Assembly: GCA_963978905.1 (NCBI GenBank) | Contig: OZ022259.1 | Span: 46,394,727-46,458,726 of the forward strand | DNA from: Trichostrongylus colubriformis | Lineage: Eukaryota > Nematoda > Chromadorea > Rhabditida > Trichostrongylidae | Length of the DNA stretch: 64,000 bases | Reading direction: 5' to 3' | In this document: in pieces, positions 13,706 to 25,700 of the stretch | Position numbering within the stretch: position 1 is the first letter of the stretch | Layout: the number at the start of each line of letters is the position of its first letter | Notes under the pieces: generated by a model | The model's input: the letters and a program-made list of their open reading frames with translations, nothing else | Told to the model about the DNA's origin: nothing | Databases searched by the model: none | Translations under genes and position numbers: made by a program

Positions 13706-13759
13706 CTCGTTGTAAAGCGGGAGATTGATGGCTGGACTAGCCGCGTCAGTAGTGACCAA

Positions 13760-14190
13760 AAAGGGCCAGGAAGAGTGCACGGAAGCAGAGAAAGTTGAAC
13801 AAGGAGTGATGAGGGAGAAAAGGTACAAGACCTGGTTACAGCTCATAAAATAACTATCTGTAGCGCCCTCAAAGAAGCTCAACAGATAAGAAAGATACAG
13901 CAGTGGAGGAAGACGGACGGTGTTCAATCAGATGCTCTAAAAAAACCTCGCATGACCGTGAAGGTCCAAGTAAACGCCCTAAAACATCCCAAAGAAACAA
14001 AGGTAAGAATCGAGGGAAAGATTTGGTGCAGAGCCCAGAGGTTGCCTAAAATTGTGGCAAGAGGCCACAGCTAGAGAAAAGAGTGCAGAAAAGGATATCT
14101 TGTGCGAGAAACTGAAAGGCCGAGAGACAGATAAATTCGTCTCCTAGCTCATTGAAGCTGGGCACCCCGCACATGACATCGGGATAATGA
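13760..14190 (+). other. Possible LINE linker debris
   Basis: Broken frames with Lys/Glu-rich text such as KKGQEECTEAEKVEQG resemble the linker between endonuclease and RT of RTE elements. Weak. Confidence 0.25.
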
Positions 14191-14536
14191 CCAAGCTAAC
14201 AGAAACAGAAGACCGCTAGCTCCTTCGTACACTGGGCGAGTTGAGAAGACTGTCTAACGCAAGGAAGGATGATGTTTGAGAAAGCAGTTAATCTACATAA
14301 TTAGGTACCAGTAAAGGTATGGAGGGGGCCTGCAGAGTACCGACTAGGATGGCCTCGATTCCGCAATAGTAAAAATGGTACTATAGTAAGCCATAAAATG
14401 TCGCTATGATAATGAGCAGTATCTGAGCAGAACAATAGGAGATTGTCCTGCTCCCGATCTCTAGTACTCCAAGAATTACTCATTGAATAAAATTGGTACC
14501 AGTATGACTTGTAGATTGCCGGACTAAAATATATAT

Positions 14537-14610
14537 TTATTTTCAGATGTTCTCGATAATCTTCTTCACTTTAACAACTGCTAACCTTCTGAGCGCCGTA
14601 AAGTTAGGGG
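14537..14610 (+). CDS. Possible first exon with signal peptide
   Basis: A TATTTTCAG acceptor is followed directly by ATG and 21 open codons ending at a GTACGT donor (an alternative GTAAAG donor lies 12 nt earlier). The peptide starts MFSIIFFTLTTANLLSA, a typical secretory signal sequence. An acceptor abutting ATG is what a spliced-leader site looks like in nematodes. It lies upstream of the unidentified plus-strand gene and would suit its apparent secreted character. However, the exon ends in phase 0 while the exon at 16753 needs two carried-over bases, so at least one exon between them is unseen or the two are unrelated. Confidence 0.38.
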
Positions 14611-15465
14611 TACGTTGAATCGATTGAATTGCGCACTTCATTCATATCCATAATCACCCACACAACTGCGAGATCCTTTTTAACCACCCAAACTACAGCA
14701 ATCACTGCTTTTCAGGGGAAAGGGAGCTGAGGAAATGGATCACGACAGAGTTGAGGAAATGGCTTATGTTCGTAACATATGATCCCAACCTATACAGTTC
14801 AAGATAGATACTTAGTGATGCGCAGTCGCAGAAATCACGTACATATGACTGAGAAAATAGCGAGGGGAACGAATTTTCCTTTTCTGCAATATATCACTCC
14901 GTTTGTTTCACTGTTGTTCCGCCAAACAATTCAATTTTCACGTTCAACAAATAAGGAGCAGATAACTCCTCCCACTGCCCTTCAGCCCGTCCCAGGCTTC
15001 TGGAGCCGTGGGCTCTATAGTGAAACTGCTAAGGTGATACAGTTGGGACCTTCCCCGTAGAAGCCGTTAGAATAGTGTAAATTGGAGAGAGAAACATCAT
15101 ATGTTGCAAGCTCAAAAGGCCACGTATGAACAACTACTGAAGATTCGAATTATTTCATGGTTGATTGGTGCATTACTTCGCCGATAGTACTACCAATACC
15201 TATACTTTTCGGGACACAGAAATGTACCACTTCGTTCAAAATAATTAGAAGAAAGGTACGAAAACACGTAATGAAGTGGAAAAGTCATCATACCTGAGCA
15301 ATGCATATCTTCAACCATCCAATCCGAGGAGCTCTTGCATAGCTACCTTGCGGAGAGTAAGACGAGCTCGAGTTGCGCATTTCTTGGGTGCCAGAGATGT
15401 AGATCTGAAGGAAAAAATACTATATGAATCTTTTCTGCTTTTATATAATAACTACATGTAGGATT
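14611..15465. other. No confirmed gene; possible exons
   Basis: An acceptor at about 14716 (CTGCTTTTCAG) and a short minus-strand exon-like segment at about 15353-15409 (CCTTCAG acceptor, GTAGCT donor) are present, but frames are ambiguous. Confidence 0.25.
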
Positions 15466-15790
15466 AGGGGTAATACAGTTTCGGCAGGATACGTGGAACG
15501 GTTAGGTTTACCCTTATGTCAAGATTCGCAAAGCGTGTGCAGCACGCGACGTGATGGGTGCGAGCTATGAGCGTCGCTGTAGTTGGTTCATGAAGCGACT
15601 GCGAAGTGATGCTAGAATCTTTCTTTGCATTTTCCTTGTAATCGCTTTCGGACCCAGTTACTATGGCGGCACCCAAGCTCACACACATTGCGACACTCTG
15701 CGATGCGAAATCCTCACGTGAGGGTTGACGGCCCGAATTACAAAAAACGCTGACTCCATAAATCTTCAGATCACTTTGCATTCATCGACT
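15466..15790. repeat. MITE-like inverted repeat
   Basis: Contains GCACGCGACGTGATGGGTGC and related blocks also found at 51180-51425 and 27985-28100; distantly like the hAT-like MITEs. Confidence 0.4.
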
Positions 15791-16082
15791 ATGTGCGGTA
15801 AGAAGGTACTTCCAGAACCGAAGCCCGTCGTTGATGCCGTAGCAATCTATCACACAGACGACAAAAATTTAATTAAAAGCGGTGCCAGGTGATTTTTTAA
15901 TCCTCCAGGTAACCTTTTCGTGAACGCCTTTTTCTATCTCGTACCTGCGCATCAATCAAGCTCGATGTCGTTTCGGGCATGTTTATTCGTGGATATAGTT
16001 ATAGACTCAGGTTCTCTCCTCTCTTTCGATTCTTCAACCTTTTTTTCCTTCTAGTAGTGCTTTCTTTATCTTCTCATGTCAT

Positions 16083-16510
16083 CAAAGGAATCGTCCCCAG
16101 AAAAATGAGTTTTTGTGTTACCCATATGTTTATGTTGTATTTGCCAAATGTAGGCTTCATGCAAAATTTCACGAGAAAAAATGTGAATCTGACTGAGATA
16201 CAGCACCACGAAGTACGTCCGGGTGAGCGGGGCCTCCGAGTAAAAGCCTCGTCACGTTGTCCACCGTGGTCGCAGACGCATTGTAGAAACAGGAAGTCAC
16301 GTAAACAGTCCCACTCTCCGTTCTCAACGACGGCGGACGACGGAGGCTCTTATTCGGGGCCCCGCCCATCCGGACGTACTTTGTGGTGCTGTATCTCAGC
16401 CGGATTCACATTATTTCGCGTGAAACTTTGCATGAGGCCCATATTGAGCAAATACAACATACATATTTGAGTAACACTAAAACTGGTTTTTCCGTGGACG
16501 ATTCCTTCAA
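16083..16510. mobile_element. Palindromic MITE, good copy
   Basis: From TCAAAGGAATCGTCCCC to GGACGATTCCTTCAA, about 430 bp, hairpin axis near 16300. Ends suggest a TTAA-like terminal context. Long frames here (15979-16470) are translations of the repeat. Confidence 0.7.
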
Positions 16511-16752
16511 ATTCAGACTGTTCCCTTGCTCCTCAACTCTGGCGATTTTCCTTCCTACTTTTTCTCATCTTTCAACGGCTACTGACTGCGAATTTTCAGA
16601 CCGCTCTCGTATTTCTTAAGACATTTTTCAACTTCTACGATTAACTTTCGATGACTTTCTTAGTTGGCCTCTTACAAATACCCTACTTATATCACATCGG
16701 TCACCAATATTTCCTTCCTTTTTGCTCTCTTTGGTTTCCTACCCACTAGTAG

Positions 16753-19700
16753 AAAATGTATGCGAGAAGAGTGGGAAGCAATATTGTCAAACAACATTGC
16801 AGGAGAATTCGATATAGTTCTTCACAGCATATCAGAAAATTACAGCGTGTTTCCTGAAACCCTTCATAACCCAACTGGCTTTGGAATGCAGTGGAGTGGA
16901 AATTACGATTCGAGCCTTCATGTAAGTCAACAATGTGAATCCAATAATTCAGCAACTACAAGCCCTCAACTACTGACAGCACTAATGATTAGAACCATGA
17001 AACATTGAGGGAAACAGCTTTTTCAGACAATGTTCGCAGGGTGCGTGACCTTCAAAAAAATGAAGGTCGATGAGTGATTAATGTAGACAGAGAAAACTAT
17101 TGTTTCTGCTAGGCCGTTCGAAAAGCTCTTTCGATTTCGAGTGTTTCAATTCTTGAATAATTTTTGCGCTGCTTCGCTAGGGTTGCCTATATCATATCGA
17201 AACCCATTTCCCGCTATATTATTAGGTTGATTCATAATAAATCGGACAAATGGTAGTGATGATTCCTAGAGATCATAACTCAGCAACGAATTAACGAAAA
17301 TGGACGCGCGAGGTACCGTTGGAATGAGTATGAAAAGCTCTTCGGAGTACCGCAAAATAATCACTCCAAAGTAAATTCATTCCGCCACAATGCCGCACGA
17401 TTTCAAGCGGTCCAGAGACCACATCCGCAACGTCATACTATTTATATCGCTATCTGGCCAGGAACCCGCGGATATCGGCAGATGTCTGATAGAAGTTCAC
17501 AAGGAGCCTGCCCCCGGCAGAGTACACTGTAGTTGTAGCATTCGAAGTTTGCGTCAGGCGACTATTCCATCGAAGACGAAAACCGCGGTTGGTGGAGCGT
17601 ACACGGCGTAGAGTACTGGGAGCTGCTCGATGAAGGTACCACAGTATCCGCCGACGTCTACGTTCGTCAATTACGAGAATTGAAGGCCAATGTCCAAAGT
17701 TCGCTACGGCGGCGGTCACATGTCTACTTCCAGCACGACAACGTGTCTACTTCCACAGACCGCACTTCGCAAGATCGACCAAGGCCGAGCTGCTGTCGTA
17801 CAGTTGGACCGTACTTCTATACCCACCGTACTCCCCAGACCTGGCCCCTTCAGATTTCCACCTTTTCTCCCACAGCCAACGCCACCTGGACGGCCAAGAC
17901 TTCAAAACTCGCGACGAGGTCAAGGCGGCACTCGGCAACTTCTTCGAGCTCCAGCTTCCGGCCTTCTGGAGCAAGGGGGAGGGGGACTGTAGTACAGAAT
18001 GCTCCTTAGCACCTTTGCCTCGCACCTACCTCGCACCTCCCTGGCACCGCCCCCACCTTGGAATGCGAGCTGACCTCGCCTAATTGACTGCTCTGCCTGC
18101 TGACCTCTTGTCGACAATGATTGTTATCGATCAAAAATAACAACAATATGGAATAATTAGGAAGTCATTTTGTCGGATTAGTTGCAATGGGACATTTCTT
18201 GAAAATTGTTATCTCGCGTCACAAGAAAGCTGGGACACTGATTTTTGAAAGTGATATGGGGGTGGTAAAGGGAAATCAATGGTGAGGGAAAGAAAGTGAT
18301 AGCAATAGATAAGGGCAGATAAGGAGCCTCGAAAGGCGAATGGCTGGGAATTCATAACTCGCGTCGCAGGGAAGCTAGGACTCTGATTTTTTGAAGTGAT
18401 ATAGTGGGGGGGGGGTGGTAAAGGGACATCAATGGTGAAAGGTTCCCCACAATTTGGGCTCATTTTTGCTATCTGATTCATAGTCAATTGTGATGCAGTA
18501 GTAGGATAATCAATGGTTCGCTAGAGTAATGAAGAGTGTGAACAACATCGTTCGCCTACAGGCAAGTTAGCTAATTTGATATTACCAATGGTGTTTTAGA
18601 TTGACCTTTATCTCTCTTTTATCATCTTCACACATAGTAGAGAGGTCACCTTAACATGTATTTGAATAGATTCGTAGAGGATAATGAAAAACACTGATTG
18701 TACACGTCGTATTGCGTCTTGTGTTCGTTGTCCGCTTAAGCATGCTGCAAGGCTTCGATCTAGAGAGCTACAGCTTTCAAGGGGACCCTTCTTCTCGCAC
18801 CACCTTTTTCACACCCCTTTCATATAGCTCCCTACCCTACGCTGATGTTTCGTTCATCATGAACCCACATTCACTCCCCTTCGCAACACGACGTGTACAA
18901 TCAGTGTTTTTTATTATCCTCTACCGATCTGTTTAAATACATGTTCAGTAGGGTGACCTCTCTACTATGTGTGAAGATGACAAAAGAGAGATAAAGGTCA
19001 ATCTAAAACACTATTGGTAATATCAAATTAACTAACTTGCCTATACACTGCGGTGCATAATGATAAAGCCACTCATAAATTGTTCATAAACTTTCATAGT
19101 AAGATGTTTCTGGGAAACTTCTCAGGTATAGATTGTAGCAAATTCAATCGCGCATCTACACATAACACCAAACTTGAGCTTGAAATAACAGAACAAATTT
19201 ATCTTCATTTTTTCAAAAAAATGCAGCTTTTCCGATGGTGCAAAATGATAAAGCCACCCTAAGCTATTCCGTCGCTTCTCATCTGTATTTGCTGAAACGT
19301 TTTGCTGCGGTAATGTTTTTCTTTTTCAGGTAATGGGGAAAGGAAAACCCCTATCTGATTTCGAAAAAAGCCAAATTGTCGCAAAAAAAAGCGGAGGGAT
19401 AGTCAAATCGTCAATTGCGCAAGAATTTAACCGCAGGCACACAGTTGTCGACAACTTTCTCAAGGATCCTGAACTAAGAAGAGTTCTGGGCGATCTCCTT
19501 CACTTTCCGAGAAGGATAAGCGCCGCATTCTCAGAAAAAGTATCGAATTTCACCAAGTCAAGCTCCGATACCAGGTCTTCTTTGGAGCTAAACGTCTCTA
19601 AAACAACTGTTTTGCGGGTTCTGAAAAAAGTGCAAGTTCATCTCGCGACAGAAAATGAGGAAAGCACCATTCATGACACGAGAACACCGCAAAAATCGAG

Positions 19701-22700
19701 TGCAGTTCGTCAAAACATGCAGCCGAGGGTCTGGAGTAAGGTAGGGTATTAGGTCGTAGAATCCTTCTTGCTTTCATATGATGTTTTTCCTCTCCAGATT
19801 GTTTTATAAGGCTGAAGGAGACACTCCGATATTACTGGCATGATCTAAGAAAGGACAAGCTACGATTTTTGAGAAGGAATTTCAAAGGAGGGGGCGTTGT
19901 GGTGTGGGCCGCCATTTCATCGAAGAAACGTCTGAAGTTATGTTTTGTTCCCAAAAAGATAAGTTCCCCCGGTTACCAAGTGGTCATGCGCCGTGCACTT
20001 CTCCCGTTCTGGCGTGAAAATCGAAGCTGAAATCTTGTTTTCATGCAAGATAAGGGCACAGCCAGAGCACAATTGCATGGTTCAGCCGTCATTGAATAAG
20101 GCTCCTGCCCTGGCCGGCAAATAGCCCAGGCCTTAATCCGATGGAAAATGTATGGCGCTTCATGGTGCGACGGATTTATGCAGATAACAGGGAAATCCAA
20201 GGAGTTAAGGAGCTCAAAAAGGCTATAATCCACGCGTGGCACCAAGTGGACCAAGATCTTATTAATAATCTTTACATGAGTCTAGACAATCGGATTTTTC
20301 AGGTTATTCGGAGAGAAGGAAGGCCAACGGATTATTAGAGTAGCGTATTGTCCCTCTGTTGTTTACGAGTTGTTAAAATTCCTTACTGGCTTTATCATTT
20401 TGCACCATCGGAAAAGCTGCATTTTTTGAAAAAATGAAGATAAATTTGTTCTGTTATTTCAAGCTCAAGTTTGGTATTGATGTGTAGATGCGCGATCAAA
20501 TTTGCTACAATCTATACCTGAGAGGTTTCCCAGAAACATCTTACTATGAAAGTTTATGAACAATTTATGGGTGGCTTTATCATTATGCACCGCAGTGTAG
20601 GCGAACGATGTTGTTCACACTCTTCATTACTCTAGCGAACCATTGATTATCCTAATACTGCATCACAATTGACTGTGGATCAGATAGCAAAAATTGAGCC
20701 CAAATTGTGGGGAACCTTTCACCATTGATGTCCCCTTACCACCCCCTGTATCACTTTGAAAAATCAGAGTCCCAGCTTTCCTGCGACGCGAGATATGAAT
20801 TTCCCGCCATTCGCCTTTCGAGGCTCCTTATCAGCCCTTAACAGTTGCTATCACTTTCTTTCCCTCACCATTGATGTCCCTTTACCACCCCCATATCACT
20901 TTAAAAATCAGTGTCCCAGCTTTCCTGTGACGCGAGATAACAATTTTCAAGAAAATGTCCCATTGCAACTAATCCGACAAAATGACTTCCTAATTATTCC
21001 ATATTGTTATTTTTGATCGATAACAATCATTGCCGACAAGAGGTCAGCAGGCAGAGCAGTCAATTAGGCGAGGTCAGCTCGCATTCCAAGGTGGGGGCGG
21101 TGCCAGGGAGGTGCGAGGTAGGTGCGAGGCAAAGGTGCTAAGGAGCATTCTGTACTAAAGTTATCCACCCGGAGCAAGGGATCCATGATCTGCCTATACC
21201 GTGGCAGAAGGTCATCGATGAAGATGGAGTATATTTCAAGTGAATCCCTGTTGTCGTAAAAAAGTTGTACGACAATGATTAAAATTGGTCAATTTGTCCG
21301 ATTTATTATGAATCAACCTAATAAATTACAGGAACGCTTACGCTCTAAAAAGTTTTTTGTGTTTCTCTAAAGTCTGCAGAACAAAAAGCACAAACAGCTC
21401 CTTAACATGCCTCAATCATTCTTCTCCGGCACAATGATCACCCATTTCTCGAAAGAATCGTGCACGGAAAAATGAGTTTCTCTGTTACCCATATGTTTAT
21501 GTTCTACTATTTGTATAATAAGGACTGAATGCAAAGGTGCAAAGTTTCAAGCGAAAAAGTGAGAACCCGGCCAAGATACAACTTCTCAAGGGCGGCCGAA
21601 GGGCGGGGCCTCAGAGTAAATGCCGGCCCTGTCATCCGCCACTGTTGGAGATGCATAGTGGGAACAGAAAGTCACATAAACAATCCCATCTTCGATTACA
21701 ATTTGCTGTTATGCCAACGAGGTTGTAAGGTGGAATCTTTATTTACGGCCTAACGTTCCCACCAGATCGTCTTCTTCAAAGGCCTAAACGTGGCTCAAGA
21801 TTCATGATTTTGTCCACTACACCACCAAAAGCCCTCTAGCGGTTCTGACGAAACATTCCTCCGGCGTTTCCTTGATGTTTCGTCAGAACCGGTAAAGGAA
21901 TGGGGCGTTTGGTGGTGTAGTGGACAAAGCCATAAATCTTGAGCCACGTTTAAGCCTTTGAGGAAGACGATCTGGTCGAAACGTTAGGTCGTAAATAAAG
22001 ATTCCACCTAACAGCCTCGTTGGCATAACAGAACATTGTAATCAACTTCAATGCCGAGGTTTCACGAAGGGAGAACTTGTAACTTTATTCCCACTCTTCT
22101 TCTCCGACCGCGGCAGACGGGCATTTACTCTAAGGCCCCGCCCCCTCTGCCACCATTTGAGGGGCTGTACCTTAGCCGGATTCTCACATTTTCATGTGAG
22201 TCTTTGCACGCGGCCATTGTTGAGCAAATATAACATAAGTACATGGGTAACAAAGAAACCCATTTTCCCGTGCATGATTCCTTTACCCATCAAAATGACA
22301 TAATGATGAGAAATGGATTCTGTAGAACAATCAACCGCGATTTACACAGTGCTTGGACAACGATCAAGCTCGTCGCGTTATGGTGGCCTGCATGTCTGTC
22401 GTATTCACGATAGCTTCATGAATTGCGGTAAAACTATTATGGCTGAAAAGTATTGCGAGGAGCCTGCATTGGCTAACACGAAGGAACGTATCCTTACCTG
22501 CGATAACGCACGGTCCCATGTCGTACATACAACCCTGACGAAGTATACTGAGCTCGGCTACGAAACTCTGCCGCATCCGCCATACTATCTACCGTAGCTT
22601 TCACCGGTTAACATTTGTTGGAGCATCTGAAAAGGTTTCTTCGGGCGGAATATTTCAACACCCAATATAATGCTGCAATAAAATTTCAACGGATTCATCG

Positions 22701-25700
22701 CGATCTCCGGAATTCTGAGCAAGCGAAAAAAAGCCTGTCGAAACAATTCTATAAATCCTTGTCTATTCTCTCGACTGATAAAATTGAGCATGAGCCGTGT
22801 TATGTGTATCTGAAGTTGGATATCAAAACCCGCACGAACTTCCCGCGCGAACTGATAATATGTATATGTATGTTGGGGAGGGCAAGAAGTTTTAAGGTAG
22901 ATGAAATAATTATTATGTGCAGAAGCAATTTTACGCAGAAATGGCCTATGCACTTTTAGAGTTCTCATCCACTTCCTAGGCTTTACTGCAATTTCATCAC
23001 GGTTTGTACAGCGTTTTTCGTCTTCTGAAAAGACGCAACGGTACTGTCTTGATGAAATATGATTTCATCCTTTTTAGGCACAGAATACACTACTATATTG
23101 CGTCATAATATGCGCTTCTAAACCTCATTCACCCTGACCCAAGGTAGAAGTCACCACGTCAACGGTTACCTATATACACAATTAAAAACGCCACAATATT
23201 TTCCCTATCATTGATCATTTCTGAGGTCTTCCGCTCTATAAATGGCCTAGTGATGTGGAAATTGTACCCATGTCAGCACCTTTAACACGATGGCGACATT
23301 GCGTACCATCGCTGAGATGCACGTTGTCTGCCGCGTGGAACAATGCGTCCCAGTGGTGGGATGCACCACAGAAAATCCCTTTTATCAACTGATTTGAAGT
23401 CCACAAACAATCAATTTTGAACAACATGCACAAGGGTATCTAGGGTTAACACGGTACACTTCTATGTTTTCAACAAGTTTTTTTTCATGCTTTGGGTACA
23501 TTAGAAGTGATTTTCATGGAGTAGGGTGCTTTTTCAGAAAGATACGTCTGACTTAGAATATACAGACCTCGAGATCAATTTTTAGTCAAGGTATCTATGC
23601 TCGCGAGACGCCAACTCTTCTCACATGTCCATCACATGATTAAGCATTTCCCATCATTACCATGCAGTAATCTCTTATTCATGCCCTCAAGTGATATCTA
23701 AAAATTCGCAGCACTCAATATTTTGTATCAGCGCACAAGATAGGGGCGAAATGCAGCGACTTTGGAAAGGTGGTTTCAAACTCTGCTCTCTGGGACAATG
23801 CGTCCCAATGCTGGGATGCAATTCTCGGCATAAGCGAGTGTCCCACGTGGCAGACACGTGAAAAAACGCGCGATCCCCAATGTGTTAAAGGAACCGGAAG
23901 GGGTCCGAAACAAGAGGAAGATGCAAGAAATGAGCATTTTGTAGCGAACCTCAAGGTTAGAAGCGATAATGGGCGAAAAAACCCGAATTCAAAAGCGCGA
24001 CGCTGTGGTGTGTATTCGCAACGCATTCGCATCAACACACTGTCTTTCCGAGTTGTCTGCTGTGGGAGACGGGGCGTAGGCCAACGCTAGTTGTAGCACC
24101 AGACCCCCAGCGCAGTGGACTGGCCAGTCCCAACTACTGGGTTGAGGAATAAGTTCCCGCGGTTTTCTTTACCCTCTTTTTTCACACTGTTCCCTTCATC
24201 TTTCGACTAAGCTTGTATATGTTTTCGATAGAGCTTTTTTTGCTCTACAATATGCTGCTGTTCTTCTTCCGTTTTCTCTGACTACCTAATAGTTATGAGG
24301 TTTGGAAATGAAGTAAGCTGAAGACAAAAATTGGCACTCTCGACACCTCGTCTTCGTCGTCTACCATCGAGATCTGAAAAAATTTATGCGCACATATTTA
24401 GATAGAGCTTCTTCAGCTCTATAGGATGCTTCTACTTTTTATGCTCAACTTTTCGCTGTTTTTAATACTCACAAATGCAGTACTCGTAAAAGTGTGCACT
24501 TCCGTTATCTCCTCTTCCTCGCCTACCATCGAGATTGGAGAGGATGTGCATATATGCATTCGATGGAACTCTTTTCGCTCTACAAGATGATACCACTCTT
24601 CTTTTGTATCCCCTCATATTTTAGCATATAGAAAGTTTCCACCTGTTTTTCCATTCAAAAATGCGTAATGAAAAAGAGTTCTTTTTGACGGGGTGTTTTG
24701 TATCATTCGATAGAACTCTTTTCGCTCTACAAGATGATTATTACGTTTTATGATCGGATGATTTTTTGCCAGTTTTGGACCATTTAAATGTCGACGAAAT
24801 CGAGCATTTTCGACACTATGTGATGAAAATGCTCGTTTTCGTCGAATTAAATGATCTTAAAAATGGCAAATTCAACTTGTACAAAAACCGTATACATTAT
24901 CTTGTAGATCGAAAGAGCTCTATCGAATGATACAAAACACCTCGTCAAAAAAACTTTTTCATTACGCATTTTTGAATTGAAAAACAGGTGGAAATTTATT
25001 CCTATATGCTAAAAGAGGGAGGATACAAAAGAAAAGTGGTATCATCTTGTAGAGCAAAAAAAGCTCTGTCGAATGCATAGCTGGATATTCTTTTCGCTGT
25101 CATGGTAGGCGAGGAAGAGGAGATAACGAAAGTGCACACTTTTACGAGTACTGCATTTGTGAGTATTAAAAACAGCGAAAAGTTGAGCGATTCAAATAAA
25201 AAGTAGAACCACTCTATAGAGCTGAAGAAGCTCTATCTAAATATATGCGCACAAATTTTTCTGACCTCGATAGTAGACAACGAAGATGAGGTGTCGAGAG
25301 TGCCAATTTTAGCCTTCATCTTACTTCATTTCCAAACCTCATAATTATTAGGTAGTCGAAGGAAACGAAAAACAGACAGTAGCATTTTGTAGAGCAAGAA
25401 AAGCTCCATCGAAAACATGTACAAGCTTAATCGAAAGATGAAGGGAACAATGTGAAAAACGGGGTTAAAGAAAACTGCGAGGACTTATTCTTCAACCCAA
25501 TACATTGGCATTCATGTAAGTACGTCTGGAAACAATATAAGAAAAAAACAAAGGAAAAGGTAAAAGGAAAAAACAACTTTATGATAGAAACATCTCCTCT
25601 TGGCACCATGCCGAGGCGTCATAGCGAGTTTGTGCAATGGCGGCCACTTGAACTCGCCCGAACTACGTATGTTCTACCGTAGGCAAAAACTACCCCCTTC

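Larger units (their letters stand above)
17995..21152. mobile_element. Palindromic TA-target element split at its axis
   Basis: Left arm 17995-18556, right arm 20600-21152, nearly perfect inverse copies, ends CAGAATGCTCCTTAGCACC, TA at 17993-17994 and 21153-21154. Each arm contains two monomers of the repeat also seen at 12060-12600 (CTTATCAGCCCTTATCAG type). At the axis, where CGTTCGCC meets GGCGAACG over TA, a MITE and a Tc1-like element are inserted. Confidence 0.85.
17222..21321 (+). mobile_element. Mariner element, host of a nested insertion series
   Basis: TIR TTAGGTTGATTCATAATAAA at both ends, TA at 17220-17221 and 21322-21323. The transposase region (about 17390-18000, then 21155-21290) is broken by frameshifts; segments ELLDEGTTVSADVYVRQL and FQHDN and, in another frame, remnants of the PPYSPDLAPSD type are visible. 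A palindromic element inserted at 17995 splits its 3' part. Confidence 0.82.

Noticed and set aside
15979..16470. 163-codon ORF with a hydrophobic start as a secreted protein
   Set aside because: Most of it is translation of the palindromic MITE at 16083-16510.
24137..25500. CRISPR-like or regulatory array because of repeated GATAGAGCTT modules
   Set aside because: The modules are spaced irregularly and mirror each other across one axis, as expected from a foldback element.
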